A stretch of DNA of 64,000 nucleotides from Eilatimonas milleporae (GTDB taxonomy: Bacteria; Pseudomonadota; Alphaproteobacteria; Sphingomonadales; Kordiimonadaceae): contig NZ_REFR01000011.1 of the NCBI RefSeq assembly GCF_003688555.1, positions 496,001 to 560,000 of the forward strand. The letters are read 5' to 3'. The notes under the pieces are model-generated. The model saw nothing but the letters and a program-made list of their open reading frames with translations, did not search any database and was not told the DNA's origin. Shown in pieces: positions 52,885-61,882 of this stretch (the first letter of the stretch is position 1; the number at the start of each line of letters is the position of its first letter). Both the position numbers and the translations under genes were made by a program.

Positions 52885-54038
52885 CTGCTCAAATAGCGTA
52901 TCAGCTTGCGCATAAAGCGCGTACCTTCGGCGACTTGGCTTAATTTGATGAACTCGTTCGGCTGATGGGCCTGATCGATTGAGCCCGGCCCACAGATCAC
53001 CGTTGGGAACCCCGCTTCCTGAAACTGCCCGGCTTCCGCGGCATAGGAGACGGAGGACCGCACATTGGACCCGGTTAATTTGTGCGCCAGCTCGGCCGCG
53101 GCATTTTCGCCCTGCGGCATCAGGGGCGGGCCGTCAGCCAGCATGTGCGTTGTGATCATACAGTCCGGCGCGATGGCCTGCATCTCTGCAAGGACGGTCC
53201 GGGTTTCCGCATCGAATTCAGCGCGGACGGCACCGACGTCATCCCTGGGAATGCAGCGCACGTCCCAGGTGAAGGTGCACCGACGTGCCAGGATGTTGGC
53301 CGCCGTGCCGCCTTCGATCACGCCAACGGAAATGGTGGTATAGGGTGGCATAAAGGGCGAGTCACCCGGAGCGGCGGACTTTCGTTGCTCCACCATCGCC
53401 GTCAATTTGGCGATGAGGCGGCCTGCCGCCATGATAGCGCTTGCGCCGCGATGGGGCTGACTGGAATGGGCTTCATGCCCGGTTATTTCCGTTCTGAAAA
53501 CGGCGATACCCTTATGGCCGTCAACAACCTGCATGTCCGATGGTTCACCAACAATGACCGCCGCCGGCGTTGGCAGGAGGTCCCTGATTTCCCGGATCAT
53601 GGCGGGTGCGCCGAGAAGCCCGACTTCTTCGTCGTAACTCAGGGCGAAATGGATTGGCCGTTTTAGATTGGCGGCCAGCATCTCGGGCAAGAGTGACAGG
53701 CCAATCGCTGAGAAGCTTTTCATATCCGCGGTGCCGCGGCCGTATAGCTTGTCGTCTTTCTCCACCACGTCCCACGGGTCGGTATCCCATGGCTGACCGT
53801 CCACCGGCACCACGTCAGTATGGCCGGAGAGGACAACGCCGCCCGCGACCTTCGGGCCTACCGAAAAGTACAGATTGGCCTTGCTGCCGTCCTCGTTCGG
53901 GACCCGTGTCGCGCTGATGCCATTCTCAGTGAGATAGCTCTCCACATCTTCAATCAGATTGAGATTGGAATTGCGGGAGGTGGTGTCATGCCGCACGAGG
54001 CGTGCGATCCAGTCTATCTGGGTCTGCAAATCAGACAT
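52881..54038 (-). CDS. ArgE/DapE-family deacylase (acetylornithine deacetylase-like)
   Basis: The 385 aa M20 metallopeptidase shows the metal and catalytic motifs VLSGHTDVVPVDG, GRGTADMKSF, YDEEVGLLGA and GEPSDMQ. The dimerisation domain includes GHEAHSSQPHRGASAI, and the last ligand is in the AHQPNEF segment. It closely resembles acetylornithine deacetylase in length and motifs. However, it is directly fused in an operon to a C45 hydrolase (TGA-ATG contact) rather than to arginine genes, so a catabolic N-acyl amino acid substrate is likely. Confidence 0.88.
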   Translation of the reverse strand: MSDLQTQIDWIARLVRHDTTSRNSNLNLIEDVESYLTENGISATRVPNEDGSKANLYFSVGPKVAGGVVLSGHTDVVPVDGQPWDTDPWDVVEKDDKLYGRGTADMKSFSAIGLSLLPEMLAANLKRPIHFALSYDEEVGLLGAPAMIREIRDLLPTPAAVIVGEPSDMQVVDGHKGIAVFRTEITGHEAHSSQPHRGASAIMAAGRLIAKLTAMVEQRKSAAPGDSPFMPPYTTISVGVIEGGTAANILARRCTFTWDVRCIPRDDVGAVRAEFDAETRTVLAEMQAIAPDCMITTHMLADGPPLMPQGENAAAELAHKLTGSNVRSSVSYAAEAGQFQEAGFPTVICGPGSIDQAHQPNEFIKLSQVAEGTRFMRKLIRYLSS

Positions 54039-55118
54039 TCAGCGCCTTTCAAACTCAAGTTTGATCCAATCGCCCTGGTCGGCGCGACCGCGGCAGGCCA
54101 GGAATTCCAGTTCCGCCGGATTGCAGGCTATCACGGCATTCGTTGTGGCGCCGGATTGATCCTCAGCCCGGCGGTTGATACTTAAGCGGCCATCGGACCG
54201 GTCTGCAAAAAGCCGGCTGAGAGATTGCGCGGTGTGCGTATCCGATTGTGACAGCAGCGCCTGCATGCGCTCAAGCCGGGCATGACTGCTCTCTGATATG
54301 TCCGATTCCAGCTTCCTGTTTTCTGCGATCAAACAATGGTTTGAACGCGTCAGGGGGGCATCATCCGTCGTTCGGGCATGTGCGGACATCGGTGTTCTTT
54401 CCCACTCTGTCGCGCCACTTTTATCGCCAACCCAGTAGGAGTGGCTGCCGGCGACAGGCGTCTTTTCAAAAAGCGCATTCGCGGCGTCGCGGCTCGTCTG
54501 TCGCAAGGCCAAATGCAGGACGGAAAGATAGGGGATGCCGACGCGTGCGCCCCTGGTCTTGAGATTGGTGGTGCCGACCGTGACGCCGTATTCATTCATA
54601 CCCATAAGGGTCTGGCATCCTGCACATGTCACGGTCCATGTTTCCGGGCCATCATCCGGTAGCTGGTGAAGGGCGACCACATAGTTGACGTCCGGGCCGT
54701 TCAGGTCCCAGGTCTGGCCCTGGATGCTGTGCCCCTGCATGGTGATGCCGGGAGGCAGAAGCGCGGCGGTGCACCCTTCATCCTCCAAAACAGGGGGATC
54801 GCCCGGTAAAACGATAATGTCACGGACATCGGTCATGTTGGCGGCGGTGAACAGTTGAACCGGGTCCAGCTTCGCGCCTTCGGCAATGGCGATATGCTCC
54901 ACATAGCCCTCGGGGTCATAAGTGCGCACTTGTTCGAGGCAGGCAGTGCCTGCTTCAAAAAGCGATGCCATTTGTGAATGACCGGCTTCCCTCAGGTATG
55001 TATCAACCGCAGCCACCCGGTCCGATACAAACGCATGGATCATATCGCGGAAATGGGTTCCATATTGGCGGCCCATGTCTTGTCGGGTGCCGGTAACGGT
55101 TAAGCGCGGAAGTTCCAT
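54039..55118 (-). CDS. C45-family N-terminal-nucleophile hydrolase / acyltransferase-like
   Basis: The 359 aa protein resembles isopenicillin N acyltransferase-type C45 peptidases. It has GTRQDMGRQYGTHFRD, and then EDEGCTAALL around residue 115, whose Cys would become the N-terminal nucleophile after self-cleavage. QGQTWDLN and MNEYGVTVGTTNL follow, and SNHCLI lies later. Members hydrolyse or transfer N-acyl groups. It sits immediately upstream of the ArgE-type gene with no gap, so the two enzymes probably act in sequence. There is no signal peptide. Confidence 0.83.
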   Translation of the reverse strand: MELPRLTVTGTRQDMGRQYGTHFRDMIHAFVSDRVAAVDTYLREAGHSQMASLFEAGTACLEQVRTYDPEGYVEHIAIAEGAKLDPVQLFTAANMTDVRDIIVLPGDPPVLEDEGCTAALLPPGITMQGHSIQGQTWDLNGPDVNYVVALHQLPDDGPETWTVTCAGCQTLMGMNEYGVTVGTTNLKTRGARVGIPYLSVLHLALRQTSRDAANALFEKTPVAGSHSYWVGDKSGATEWERTPMSAHARTTDDAPLTRSNHCLIAENRKLESDISESSHARLERMQALLSQSDTHTAQSLSRLFADRSDGRLSINRRAEDQSGATTNAVIACNPAELEFLACRGRADQGDWIKLEFERR

Positions 55119-55199
55119 AGCATTGTTTCCTTTACCCTCGTGTCGGGCTTCAGTCGTCGATGGGTGGCAGCCATTTAAGCGACGAATGGCGCAGTGAAC

Positions 55200-55472
55200 T
55201 TACGACCCGCCCCTCAATCTTGTGACAGGTGAAAGCGTAGTCCGCTCAGGTCGCATTGCCATCACCGCCAACAAAGTATGATGTGGCCCATCGCGATCCA
55301 ACCGTCTTACATCCGCCAAAGTGGATTTGGAGAGGAGAGATTCGTCAGGCGCACCGAAATCGTAGAGTTCAAGCGGAATGTCAACATCCTGTTCTGTGAC
55401 ATAGTTTGCCTATGCGTGCCGCGCGGCAATCACCTCTGCTTTTGTCATGGGTTCATAGACACTCTCAGCCAT
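55200..55472 (-). pseudogene. 91-codon ORF interrupted by an in-frame amber codon
   Basis: ATG at 55472 follows GGGGGAAAGG and reads MAESVYEPMTKAEVIAARHA, then TAG (55410-55412), then continues in the same frame with ANYVTEQDVDIPLELYDFG to a TAA at 55200. Both halves look protein-like and share codon style. I recognise no family. A point mutation in a small or truncated gene is the simplest reading. Confidence 0.45.
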
Positions 55473-55580
55473 TTCTTTGCCTTTCCCCCGCAAAACCGAT
55501 AAAGAGCTCTACACCTAAACAAGACCATTAGCATCAGGCGCGCGCAGCGGATACGTCAAACTCTTGTGGTCTTTAGCATC

Positions 55581-56228
55581 TCAAGCGCCGCATGATCGTG
55601 CTCCATGGCGCGGAGCCGCGCTCATATCCCGGACTTCGCCGAGAACAGTAGCGACCATGCGACGTCCGCCCAAGGCGGCACAGGTGGGGTGCTTGTCCTT
55701 CATGTCGACCCACAGCAGTGCCATGCGGTCGACGAACCACGCCTGGCAGACCACTGGGGCGTGCCAGCCGGCGAAGGCGGTCCAGAACTCGCCGCGCACA
55801 AGGCCCCGGATGACGATCCCCATGAACAGACCCGAGAGGGTTGTCGCTACCCGCGCGACCAGCTGGGGCCCGGCCGGGATCGGGACATGCTTTCGGTTCA
55901 GAAAGGCGTGCTCGTCCAGAATGCCCCGCGCGGTCCAACTGTCCGCGGTGTTGAAACGGCGGTCTATATCGAGGAAATGTTCGCCATAGGCCATGACGCG
56001 GCCAATCGCCCGGTGTTCGCCGAACATGGCGTCGATGAAGAGAACACCGTCGGCGTCACGCTCAGGGCCGACAGGAAGATCGGCGACAAGATCACCAAGG
56101 GCGCGAAGATGCATGCTTGGCGAAGCGGCCCTTGGCGCGGCCAACGTGTGGCTGGAATTGAAGGTATCCGGCGGATGGGTGTGTTTGAGCGGGCGAAAAG
56201 ACCATGGCGGCGCCGGCGCGTCGGCCAT
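55581..56228 (-). pseudogene. Probable decayed fatty-acid desaturase
   Basis: The open frame of about 215 codons (ATG 56228) contains DEHAFLNRKHVPIP and AWFVDRMALLW, then a VLGE....APRHGAR ending. These line up in order with FPELxWLNRxHxxP, (T/A)(W/F)xVNSLAHLWG and LGEGWHNNHH...ARHG of acyl-CoA/acyl-lipid desaturases. The histidine boxes are lost (AH to AL, GEGWHNNHH to GEVRD), so it cannot be active. The N-terminal half is unrecognisable, perhaps frameshifted. Assignment is tentative. Confidence 0.4.
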
Positions 56229-56479
56229 TGAGCGGTATATCCGGATGCAGGATAGGGAGCGAGGTCGCGATGCTGAGCATGCCCTTTCCGATCGGTCATC
56301 CCATGGTAGGGTCGACGCGCATCGCGTATGCAACGGAAGGCCAAAAAGGCACTATTTGCCGTCGCTTTTCTGAGGGTCCGGGCCGTCAATAGCCGTGCCG
56401 GGGCACGTTTGCGTTCAGGGGACGCGGCCAAGACCATGCGGGCCAAGGCGTCACGCCCGGTATTCGGTGCGCCCGGCCT

Positions 56480-58066
56480 TTACGGCGTGGGTAATTCAAG
56501 CGTTCTGTTCGCGGCGAGGGTTTTCAGAAATGCGGCGTCATGGCTGACCGCCACCACCGCGCCGTCATAGGTGGTCAGCGCGGTCTCCAGTGCCGCGATA
56601 CCGTCCAGGTCAAGATGGTTGGTCGGTTCGTCGAGGATCAGCAGCCGTGGCGGCACCGGCGCCGCGAGCGCGCAGGCAAGGCCCGCGCGCACGCGCTCGC
56701 CGCCGCTCAGCTCGCCTGCGCGGCGCGGCGCATCGCGCGCGCGAAACCCGAAACGGGCGAGCGCGGCGCGGGCCGTATGCGGGTCCGCCCCGCCGTTCAG
56801 GCGCAGGAAATTGTCGCGGAGGCTGCGCGCCGGGTCCAACTGTCCCACATGCTGATCCAGCAGCGCCCACGGAACCGGCAGGGCCACCGTGCCGCGACGG
56901 GGCGCGAGCTCGCCGGTCATCAGTTTGAGCAGCGTCGTCTTGCCGCTGCCGTTCGGTCCGGCAATGACGATACGCTCGGGCCCGGTGACGGTCAGCGACA
57001 GGTCGCGGATGACGGGAGGATCGTCGTCATATCCGCCCGTCACACCGTCAAGCCGCAGCACGACCCTGGCGGATGGCAGGCCGGTCGACGGCAGGGCCAT
57101 GTGAAACGCACGCTGCCGGTCGACCGCCGCGCGCGCCGTGGTCAGGGCCGCGTCGGCGGCCGCGCGCTGCCTGTCGCGCAGGCGGGCGTTCGTTCCGTCC
57201 GATGCCTCGGCCCGGTTCCTGGCGGCGTCCAGCAGGACTTTGGGGTGACTGCCCGTCGCCCGCGTCCTGCGTCCGGCGCCGTCCTTGCGTGCCTTGCGTT
57301 CGGCGGCCCGCCGCGCGCGGAGGTCCGTCTCGGCGCGGACCTTTTCCGCATGGACGAGATCGCGCTGTACCGCCTGTGCCTCGGTGTCCTTGCGCAGCCG
57401 ATAGGCGCTGTAAGGCCCGCCATACCGGGTCACCCCGAGCGGGGTCAATTCGACGATGGCATCCATTTCCTCCAACAGGGTGCGGTCATGGCTGACGACG
57501 ATCGCACCGCCTTTCCACTCCTTGATCAGGGCGGTCACGGCCTGCCGTCCGGCGCGGTCGAGCGTGTTTGTCGGTTCATCCAGCAGCAGGAAATCGGGTT
57601 CGGTAAAGATCTGCGCCGCAAGCACGGCGCGCGTGCGCTGTCCCGCCGAAAGCGCTGTAAGCGGCGTATCCGGATCGGCCGCGATGCCGCAGCGTATGAG
57701 AGCGGCCGCGATCCGTGCGGGCAGGGTCCAATCCGCCTTAGCCAGGGCCTCGGCATCCGCCCGGCCGGCTTCGGCCCGGTCGAGCAGGGCGAGCGCCGAC
57801 CGCGCCGCGAACAGATCGGCGATGGTTTCGCCGGGCTGTGCCGTTGTTTTCCACCGCGGCATCGCGCATGTGCCTGAAACCCGCACCCGCCCGGAAGCAG
57901 GGGCCAGCACGCCGGCGATCAGACGCAAAAGGGTGGTTTTGCCGACCCCGTTGCGCCCAACGATGCCGGTGCGCTCATGGCCGAAGGTCAGATTCAGGGT
58001 GTCAAAAAGCCGAACGCCGTCAGGCGTGGACCATGATAGATCGGACAGGGCAATGGATGCGGGCAT
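56480..58066 (-). CDS. ABC-F family ATPase
   Basis: ATG 58066 (MPASIALSDLSWS) gives 528 aa. It has two ABC domains without membrane segments: Walker A GRNGVGKTT with LSAGQRTRAVLAAQIF and LLLDEPTNTLD, then GPNGSGKTT with LSGGERVRAGLACAL and LILDEPTNHLD. The linker between them (~235-330) is Arg/Ala-rich and helical, as in ribosome-associated ABC-F proteins. Such proteins act in translation or antibiotic protection. It is closest in style to the Uup/YheS-like housekeeping type by general look only. Confidence 0.92.
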   Translation of the reverse strand: MPASIALSDLSWSTPDGVRLFDTLNLTFGHERTGIVGRNGVGKTTLLRLIAGVLAPASGRVRVSGTCAMPRWKTTAQPGETIADLFAARSALALLDRAEAGRADAEALAKADWTLPARIAAALIRCGIAADPDTPLTALSAGQRTRAVLAAQIFTEPDFLLLDEPTNTLDRAGRQAVTALIKEWKGGAIVVSHDRTLLEEMDAIVELTPLGVTRYGGPYSAYRLRKDTEAQAVQRDLVHAEKVRAETDLRARRAAERKARKDGAGRRTRATGSHPKVLLDAARNRAEASDGTNARLRDRQRAAADAALTTARAAVDRQRAFHMALPSTGLPSARVVLRLDGVTGGYDDDPPVIRDLSLTVTGPERIVIAGPNGSGKTTLLKLMTGELAPRRGTVALPVPWALLDQHVGQLDPARSLRDNFLRLNGGADPHTARAALARFGFRARDAPRRAGELSGGERVRAGLACALAAPVPPRLLILDEPTNHLDLDGIAALETALTTYDGAVVAVSHDAAFLKTLAANRTLELPTP

Positions 58067-58404
58067 GGACTGGACCGTTTTTGCAGCGATACCGAAGGGC
58101 GGAAGGCGGCAAGGGTCTTGTCCATGGCGGGAAAATCTCCGGATGGGATGCATCGAATTCTTTTCGGATATGGGTATCGGCTGCGTCCATTGCAAGGGGG
58201 CACCCGTCCGGTGCGTACAGCCCATGCCGGGCCTGGCGTCCGTGTTGAAGCCGGCGCTGTAAAATATGGGGACAGTATCCAGTTTTTTGGAAAAAATTGC
58301 TTTATTTATAATTATTTAATTGAAAGTCGTGCGGCCTGAAACATGTATACCATCCGCAGTTTTTAAACGCGGCGCGGCGGCGGGACGAGGGCCGGCAACC
58401 GGGC

Positions 58405-59679
58405 CTATGCATGGTGAAGCGCAGGTCCGGCGCCGCGCTCTTTTACAAGGCTGTGCAAAAGGGCGGAGACGGCGCCGAGGGCGACCGAGGCATGCCAGAC
58501 GACATCATAATTCGCGTATATATCGAACCAGGCACCGGCAAGCCATACGCCGATGAAGCCGCCAAGCTGATGGCCGAGAAACACGAAACCGAAGAGCGTG
58601 CCCATGGGACGCGGACCAAACATGGTGAGAACGAGGGCGCTGGTCAGCGGTACGGTCGACAGCCACAGCACCCCCATGGCGAAGGCGAAAACCATAATGG
58701 ACAGGGGCGTCAGGGGCTGCGAGATGAAAACGAGGATGACCAGAGTGCGTAGCGCGTAAATCGCCGCCAGCACGTACGGTTTGGGAAAGAGCGTGCCTAA
58801 ATGCGTGGCGAGCAGTGTGCCGATGATGTTGGCGAAACCGACCACGGAAAGCGCCCGCAGGCCGAACGCGCGCAACTCCCCCGGTGACATGCCCGTGCCG
58901 ATGCAGAAGTTTTGCACATAGTTCGGCAGGTGCGCGGTGATAAAGGCCAGATGAAACCCGCACACGAAGAACCCGGCGGTCAAAAAAAGGAAGCTGGGAT
59001 GTCTGAACGCCTGTGTCACGGTTTGGCGCAGCGGGGGCGTGTCGTCCCCGCCCGCGCGGCCCATGCCCCCGCCCGCCGAAGGGCCGGCATCCGCCCGCAG
59101 GCGCGGGATGCAAAGCGCCATGGGCGCCAGCATTACCGTGATCACGGCCAGTGTCATCCGCCAGTCCAGCCACGCCGTCAGCCAGGACGCCATGAGCGGC
59201 ATGACAACCTGCCCGACGGACCCCAGGGCCGAGGCGATACCGAGATAGAGCGCGCGCTTTTCCTCGGGCGCCGCCCGGCCGATCACGGCCAGCACGACAC
59301 CGAAGGCCGTTCCCGAAATGCCCATGCCGACAAGCAGCCCCGCGCCCAGATGCTGCGCCAGAGGCGTGGTGCCGACGATGCACACTCCCAGCCCCGCGAG
59401 GTAGCAGCAAAGGCCGATGGCAAGCGCCCGGCGGTCGCCGTATCGATCCGCGACCATGCCGAAAACAGGTTGCGCCAGCCCCCAGACCAGATTCTGGATC
59501 GCGATCGACAGGGAAATGATCTCTATTGCGCCGCCGAACAGGTCGTTCGAAATCGGTTCCACGATGCCGCCGAACATGGAGCGCGCGCCGAAGGACAGCG
59601 CCAGTATGAGACCGCCCGCCATGACGATGGTGTTGATGGAGGGCGCGCCCTTGGCGGATGCTGTCGCAGTGTTGGCCAT
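58405..59679 (-). CDS. Major facilitator superfamily transporter
   Basis: Starting from MANTATASAKG at 59679 the protein has 424 aa and twelve hydrophobic segments. The loop between segments 2 and 3 reads GMVADRYGDRRAL, the MFS signature A. The region GIASALGSVGQVVMPL matches the motif C area of antiporter-type exporters. It may export a small compound or carry an organic acid; the substrate is unknown. It is divergent from a LysR gene across 171 bp and so is likely controlled by it. An ATG at 59739 is an alternative start. Confidence 0.88.
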   Translation of the reverse strand: MANTATASAKGAPSINTIVMAGGLILALSFGARSMFGGIVEPISNDLFGGAIEIISLSIAIQNLVWGLAQPVFGMVADRYGDRRALAIGLCCYLAGLGVCIVGTTPLAQHLGAGLLVGMGISGTAFGVVLAVIGRAAPEEKRALYLGIASALGSVGQVVMPLMASWLTAWLDWRMTLAVITVMLAPMALCIPRLRADAGPSAGGGMGRAGGDDTPPLRQTVTQAFRHPSFLFLTAGFFVCGFHLAFITAHLPNYVQNFCIGTGMSPGELRAFGLRALSVVGFANIIGTLLATHLGTLFPKPYVLAAIYALRTLVILVFISQPLTPLSIMVFAFAMGVLWLSTVPLTSALVLTMFGPRPMGTLFGFVFLGHQLGGFIGVWLAGAWFDIYANYDVVWHASVALGAVSALLHSLVKERGAGPALHHA

Positions 59680-59814
59680 ACCGTCGGTGGTCTTTCCGCT
59701 GTCATGTGTCTTTCCGCCCGGTCTCAGGTCACCGGGCATGCCGGGCCGGCACCCATGGCAGGCGGGGGCCCAGGCTTGACTTTGACGCTAGCAAGCCGCA
59801 ATACTTCTGAAAAA

Positions 59815-59833
59815 CGAATATATTTGAAGTATC
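59815..59833. promoter_or_regulatory. LysR-type operator candidate, shared with 63034-63052
   Basis: CGAATATATTTGAAGTATC lies 18-36 bp before the LysR start in the MFS/LysR divergent spacer. Its reverse complement, GATACTTCAAATATATTCG, matches the sequence at 63034-63052 at 17 of 19 positions. A related half site, AATACTTC, is at ~59800. Confidence 0.5.
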
Positions 59834-59850
59834 AATTCAAGAAATCTGAA

Positions 59851-60753
59851 ATGCCGACTGACTTCGACACACATGCATTGCGGGCTATCGTGGCCGGGGC
59901 CGACCTTGGCAGTTTCGGGCGGGCGGCGGTGCGGCTGGGCCGGTCGCAGTCGGCGATCAGCATGCAGCTCAAAAAGCTTGAACAGCAGGTTGGCGCCCGG
60001 CTTTTTGTACGCAAGGGCAGGGGACTGGTGCCCACGGACGCCGGCGAGGTCCTGATCGCCTACGCCCGCCGGATTATCGCGCTGAACGATGAAGCGGCCC
60101 TTGCGCTGGGTGCCGCCGCCGGCAGCACGGTCGTGCGTCTGGGGTTGCCGCAGGATTTTTTCGACGATGTGATGCCGGCCACCCTGACGGCCTTCTCGCG
60201 GGACCATCCCGACGTCCATGTCGACATCCGTGTCGGCGATAATCACAAGCTGAGCGATGAAATCAGCGCCGGGCGCCTTGACGGCGCCATCGCCTTTTTC
60301 GAGGAAGGTGCCGTCAGCGAAGGGGAGTTGATCCGCAGCCTGCCCATGCGCTGGCTTGCCCATGAGAGCTATCGCGGTAGCCGCGCGCCGGACAGTGTCG
60401 ACCTGGTCATGTTCGACCATCCGTGCCTGTTCCGCAAGGCGGCGCTGTCGGCCTTTGACCAGGCGCGGATGCGCTGGCGCATGGCGGTGACAACGCCCAG
60501 CCTGCTTTATGTCTGGTCGGCGCTGCGCTCGAACCGGGGGGTCGGTGTGCGGACCGGGCATGGCCTGCCCGCCGACATTGTCTGCCTGAACGATGATTTC
60601 AATCTGCCCGCGCTGCCGTCCATAGAATTGAGACTGCTGCGGTCGCAGAGCGCATCGCCCATTGCGCAGGATCTGTGCGAAATACTGCGGACCGAAGCGA
60701 TCCGGATCATCGGGACTGCGGAACCGGTCGGCGCGAAACAAAGGGCCCGATAG
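59851..60753 (+). CDS. LysR-family transcriptional regulator
   Basis: ATG 59851 (MPTDFDTHALRAI) gives 300 aa. The N-terminal winged helix reads GSFGRAAVRLGRSQSAISMQLKKLEQQVGA in two pieces (~18-47), followed by the effector domain with VRLGLPQDFFDDVMP and GRLDGAIAF. It is divergent from the MFS gene, the usual LysR/target layout. The NUDIX gene starts 17 bp after its stop on the same strand. Confidence 0.92.
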   Translation: MPTDFDTHALRAIVAGADLGSFGRAAVRLGRSQSAISMQLKKLEQQVGARLFVRKGRGLVPTDAGEVLIAYARRIIALNDEAALALGAAAGSTVVRLGLPQDFFDDVMPATLTAFSRDHPDVHVDIRVGDNHKLSDEISAGRLDGAIAFFEEGAVSEGELIRSLPMRWLAHESYRGSRAPDSVDLVMFDHPCLFRKAALSAFDQARMRWRMAVTTPSLLYVWSALRSNRGVGVRTGHGLPADIVCLNDDFNLPALPSIELRLLRSQSASPIAQDLCEILRTEAIRIIGTAEPVGAKQRAR

Positions 60754-60769
60754 GGGGGCGGTCTTCAAT

Positions 60770-61249
60770 ATGGAACAGCGCGGTGAAACACAGGATATGA
60801 CCCCGTCCCGCGAAGACACGGGCCGCCGGCCGATTGTCGCGGCGATCGCCGTTGTCATTCAGGGCGGCAGGGTCCTTCTGGTCCGCAGGGCCAATCCGCC
60901 CGACGCCGGGCGCTGGGGCTTCCCCGGCGGGAAAATCGAGGCCGGAGAGACGATTGAGCAGGCCGCTGTTCGGGAATTGTTCGAAGAAACGGCCATACGG
61001 GCCGAAGCGCGGCATGTGTTTACCGCCGTCGATGCCTTTGACCGCAGCGGGACCGGGGCGCTGCGACGGCATTTCGTGCTGGTCGCGGTGCTGTGTGACT
61101 GGCTGTCGGGTGTCCCCGCCGCAGGCGACGACGCCCTTGAGGCAAGATGGTTCAATCTCGACGCCCTGGACGACGCCGACCTTGCATTGAGCCTGGATGT
61201 CGCGATGGTCGCCCGTCAGGCGGCGGCCATCGTCATGCGCGCGCCCTGA
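60770..61249 (+). CDS. NUDIX hydrolase
   Basis: ATG 60770 follows GGGGGGCGG; MTPSRED at 60797 is an alternative. The 159 aa protein has the Nudix box GGKIEAGETIEQAAVREL then FEETAI; the usual Gly near the end of the box is Ala here. RWGFPGG precedes it. It resembles MutT/NudG-like or ADP-ribose pyrophosphatase types; the substrate is not fixed. It is probably co-transcribed with the LysR gene. Confidence 0.9.
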   Translation: MEQRGETQDMTPSREDTGRRPIVAAIAVVIQGGRVLLVRRANPPDAGRWGFPGGKIEAGETIEQAAVRELFEETAIRAEARHVFTAVDAFDRSGTGALRRHFVLVAVLCDWLSGVPAAGDDALEARWFNLDALDDADLALSLDVAMVARQAAAIVMRAP

Positions 61250-61319
61250 TCCCGTCGTCGGGCGCGCACGTTCTCCAAGACAGAACAAACCCTCCAAACC
61301 CCGGACCGGTCCGCGACGG

Positions 61320-61784
61320 TCAAGGTTGGACGATGGGCCCGACAATGGCCTGATCGAAGCGTGCGCAGACGGACTGGACCTCGGCCATGCGATGCGGCAG
61401 TGAAAGCGCGGCCATTGCCTGAAAGAAGCGGTCGTGACGTCCGGGTGTCGATACCAACGTCATGCGCGCGGCCGCGCGTCCCACGGCCGTGAAGCCGTGC
61501 GGCACGCCCTTCCGGATGAAGACGCATTCGCCGGCCTTCGCCACGATCTTCCGCGTATCGACCAGAAAAACCAACCGTCCCTCGCCGATCAGGAAGACCT
61601 TGTCCTCGCCGTGGGATATGTGCACCGGCGCCCCCATGCCCGGTGTTACCTTTATGGTCATAACGGTCATGGGTGCCTGCTTGCCGCCCAGAAGAATATC
61701 GGCGCGGATGCCCGAGAAAGCCGCCGTTCCGGTCGGGGCAAGTTTCCCGCTTGTGTAGATGGGCGGCCGGTGCGTCTGGTTCAT
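61320..61784 (-). CDS. Cupin-domain protein
   Basis: ATG 61784 (MNQTHRPPIY) has GGACAG upstream, giving 154 aa. The cupin barrel shows PVHISHGEDKVFLIGEG as motif 1 (His, His, Glu) and GECVFIRKGVPHGFTAVG as motif 2 (final His), so a metal site appears complete. Function could be a dioxygenase or isomerase, or ligand binding. It is divergent from a LysR gene 98 bp away that likely regulates it. Confidence 0.87.
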   Translation of the reverse strand: MNQTHRPPIYTSGKLAPTGTAAFSGIRADILLGGKQAPMTVMTIKVTPGMGAPVHISHGEDKVFLIGEGRLVFLVDTRKIVAKAGECVFIRKGVPHGFTAVGRAAARMTLVSTPGRHDRFFQAMAALSLPHRMAEVQSVCARFDQAIVGPIVQP

Positions 61785-61882
61785 GGTCTGTCCTTTCACG
61801 GTTGCAAACCATGCATAGCGCCCTTGCATTGTTTTGATTAGTGGTCAAAAAATGTATAGTTTATCCATTCAGATGGACAATC

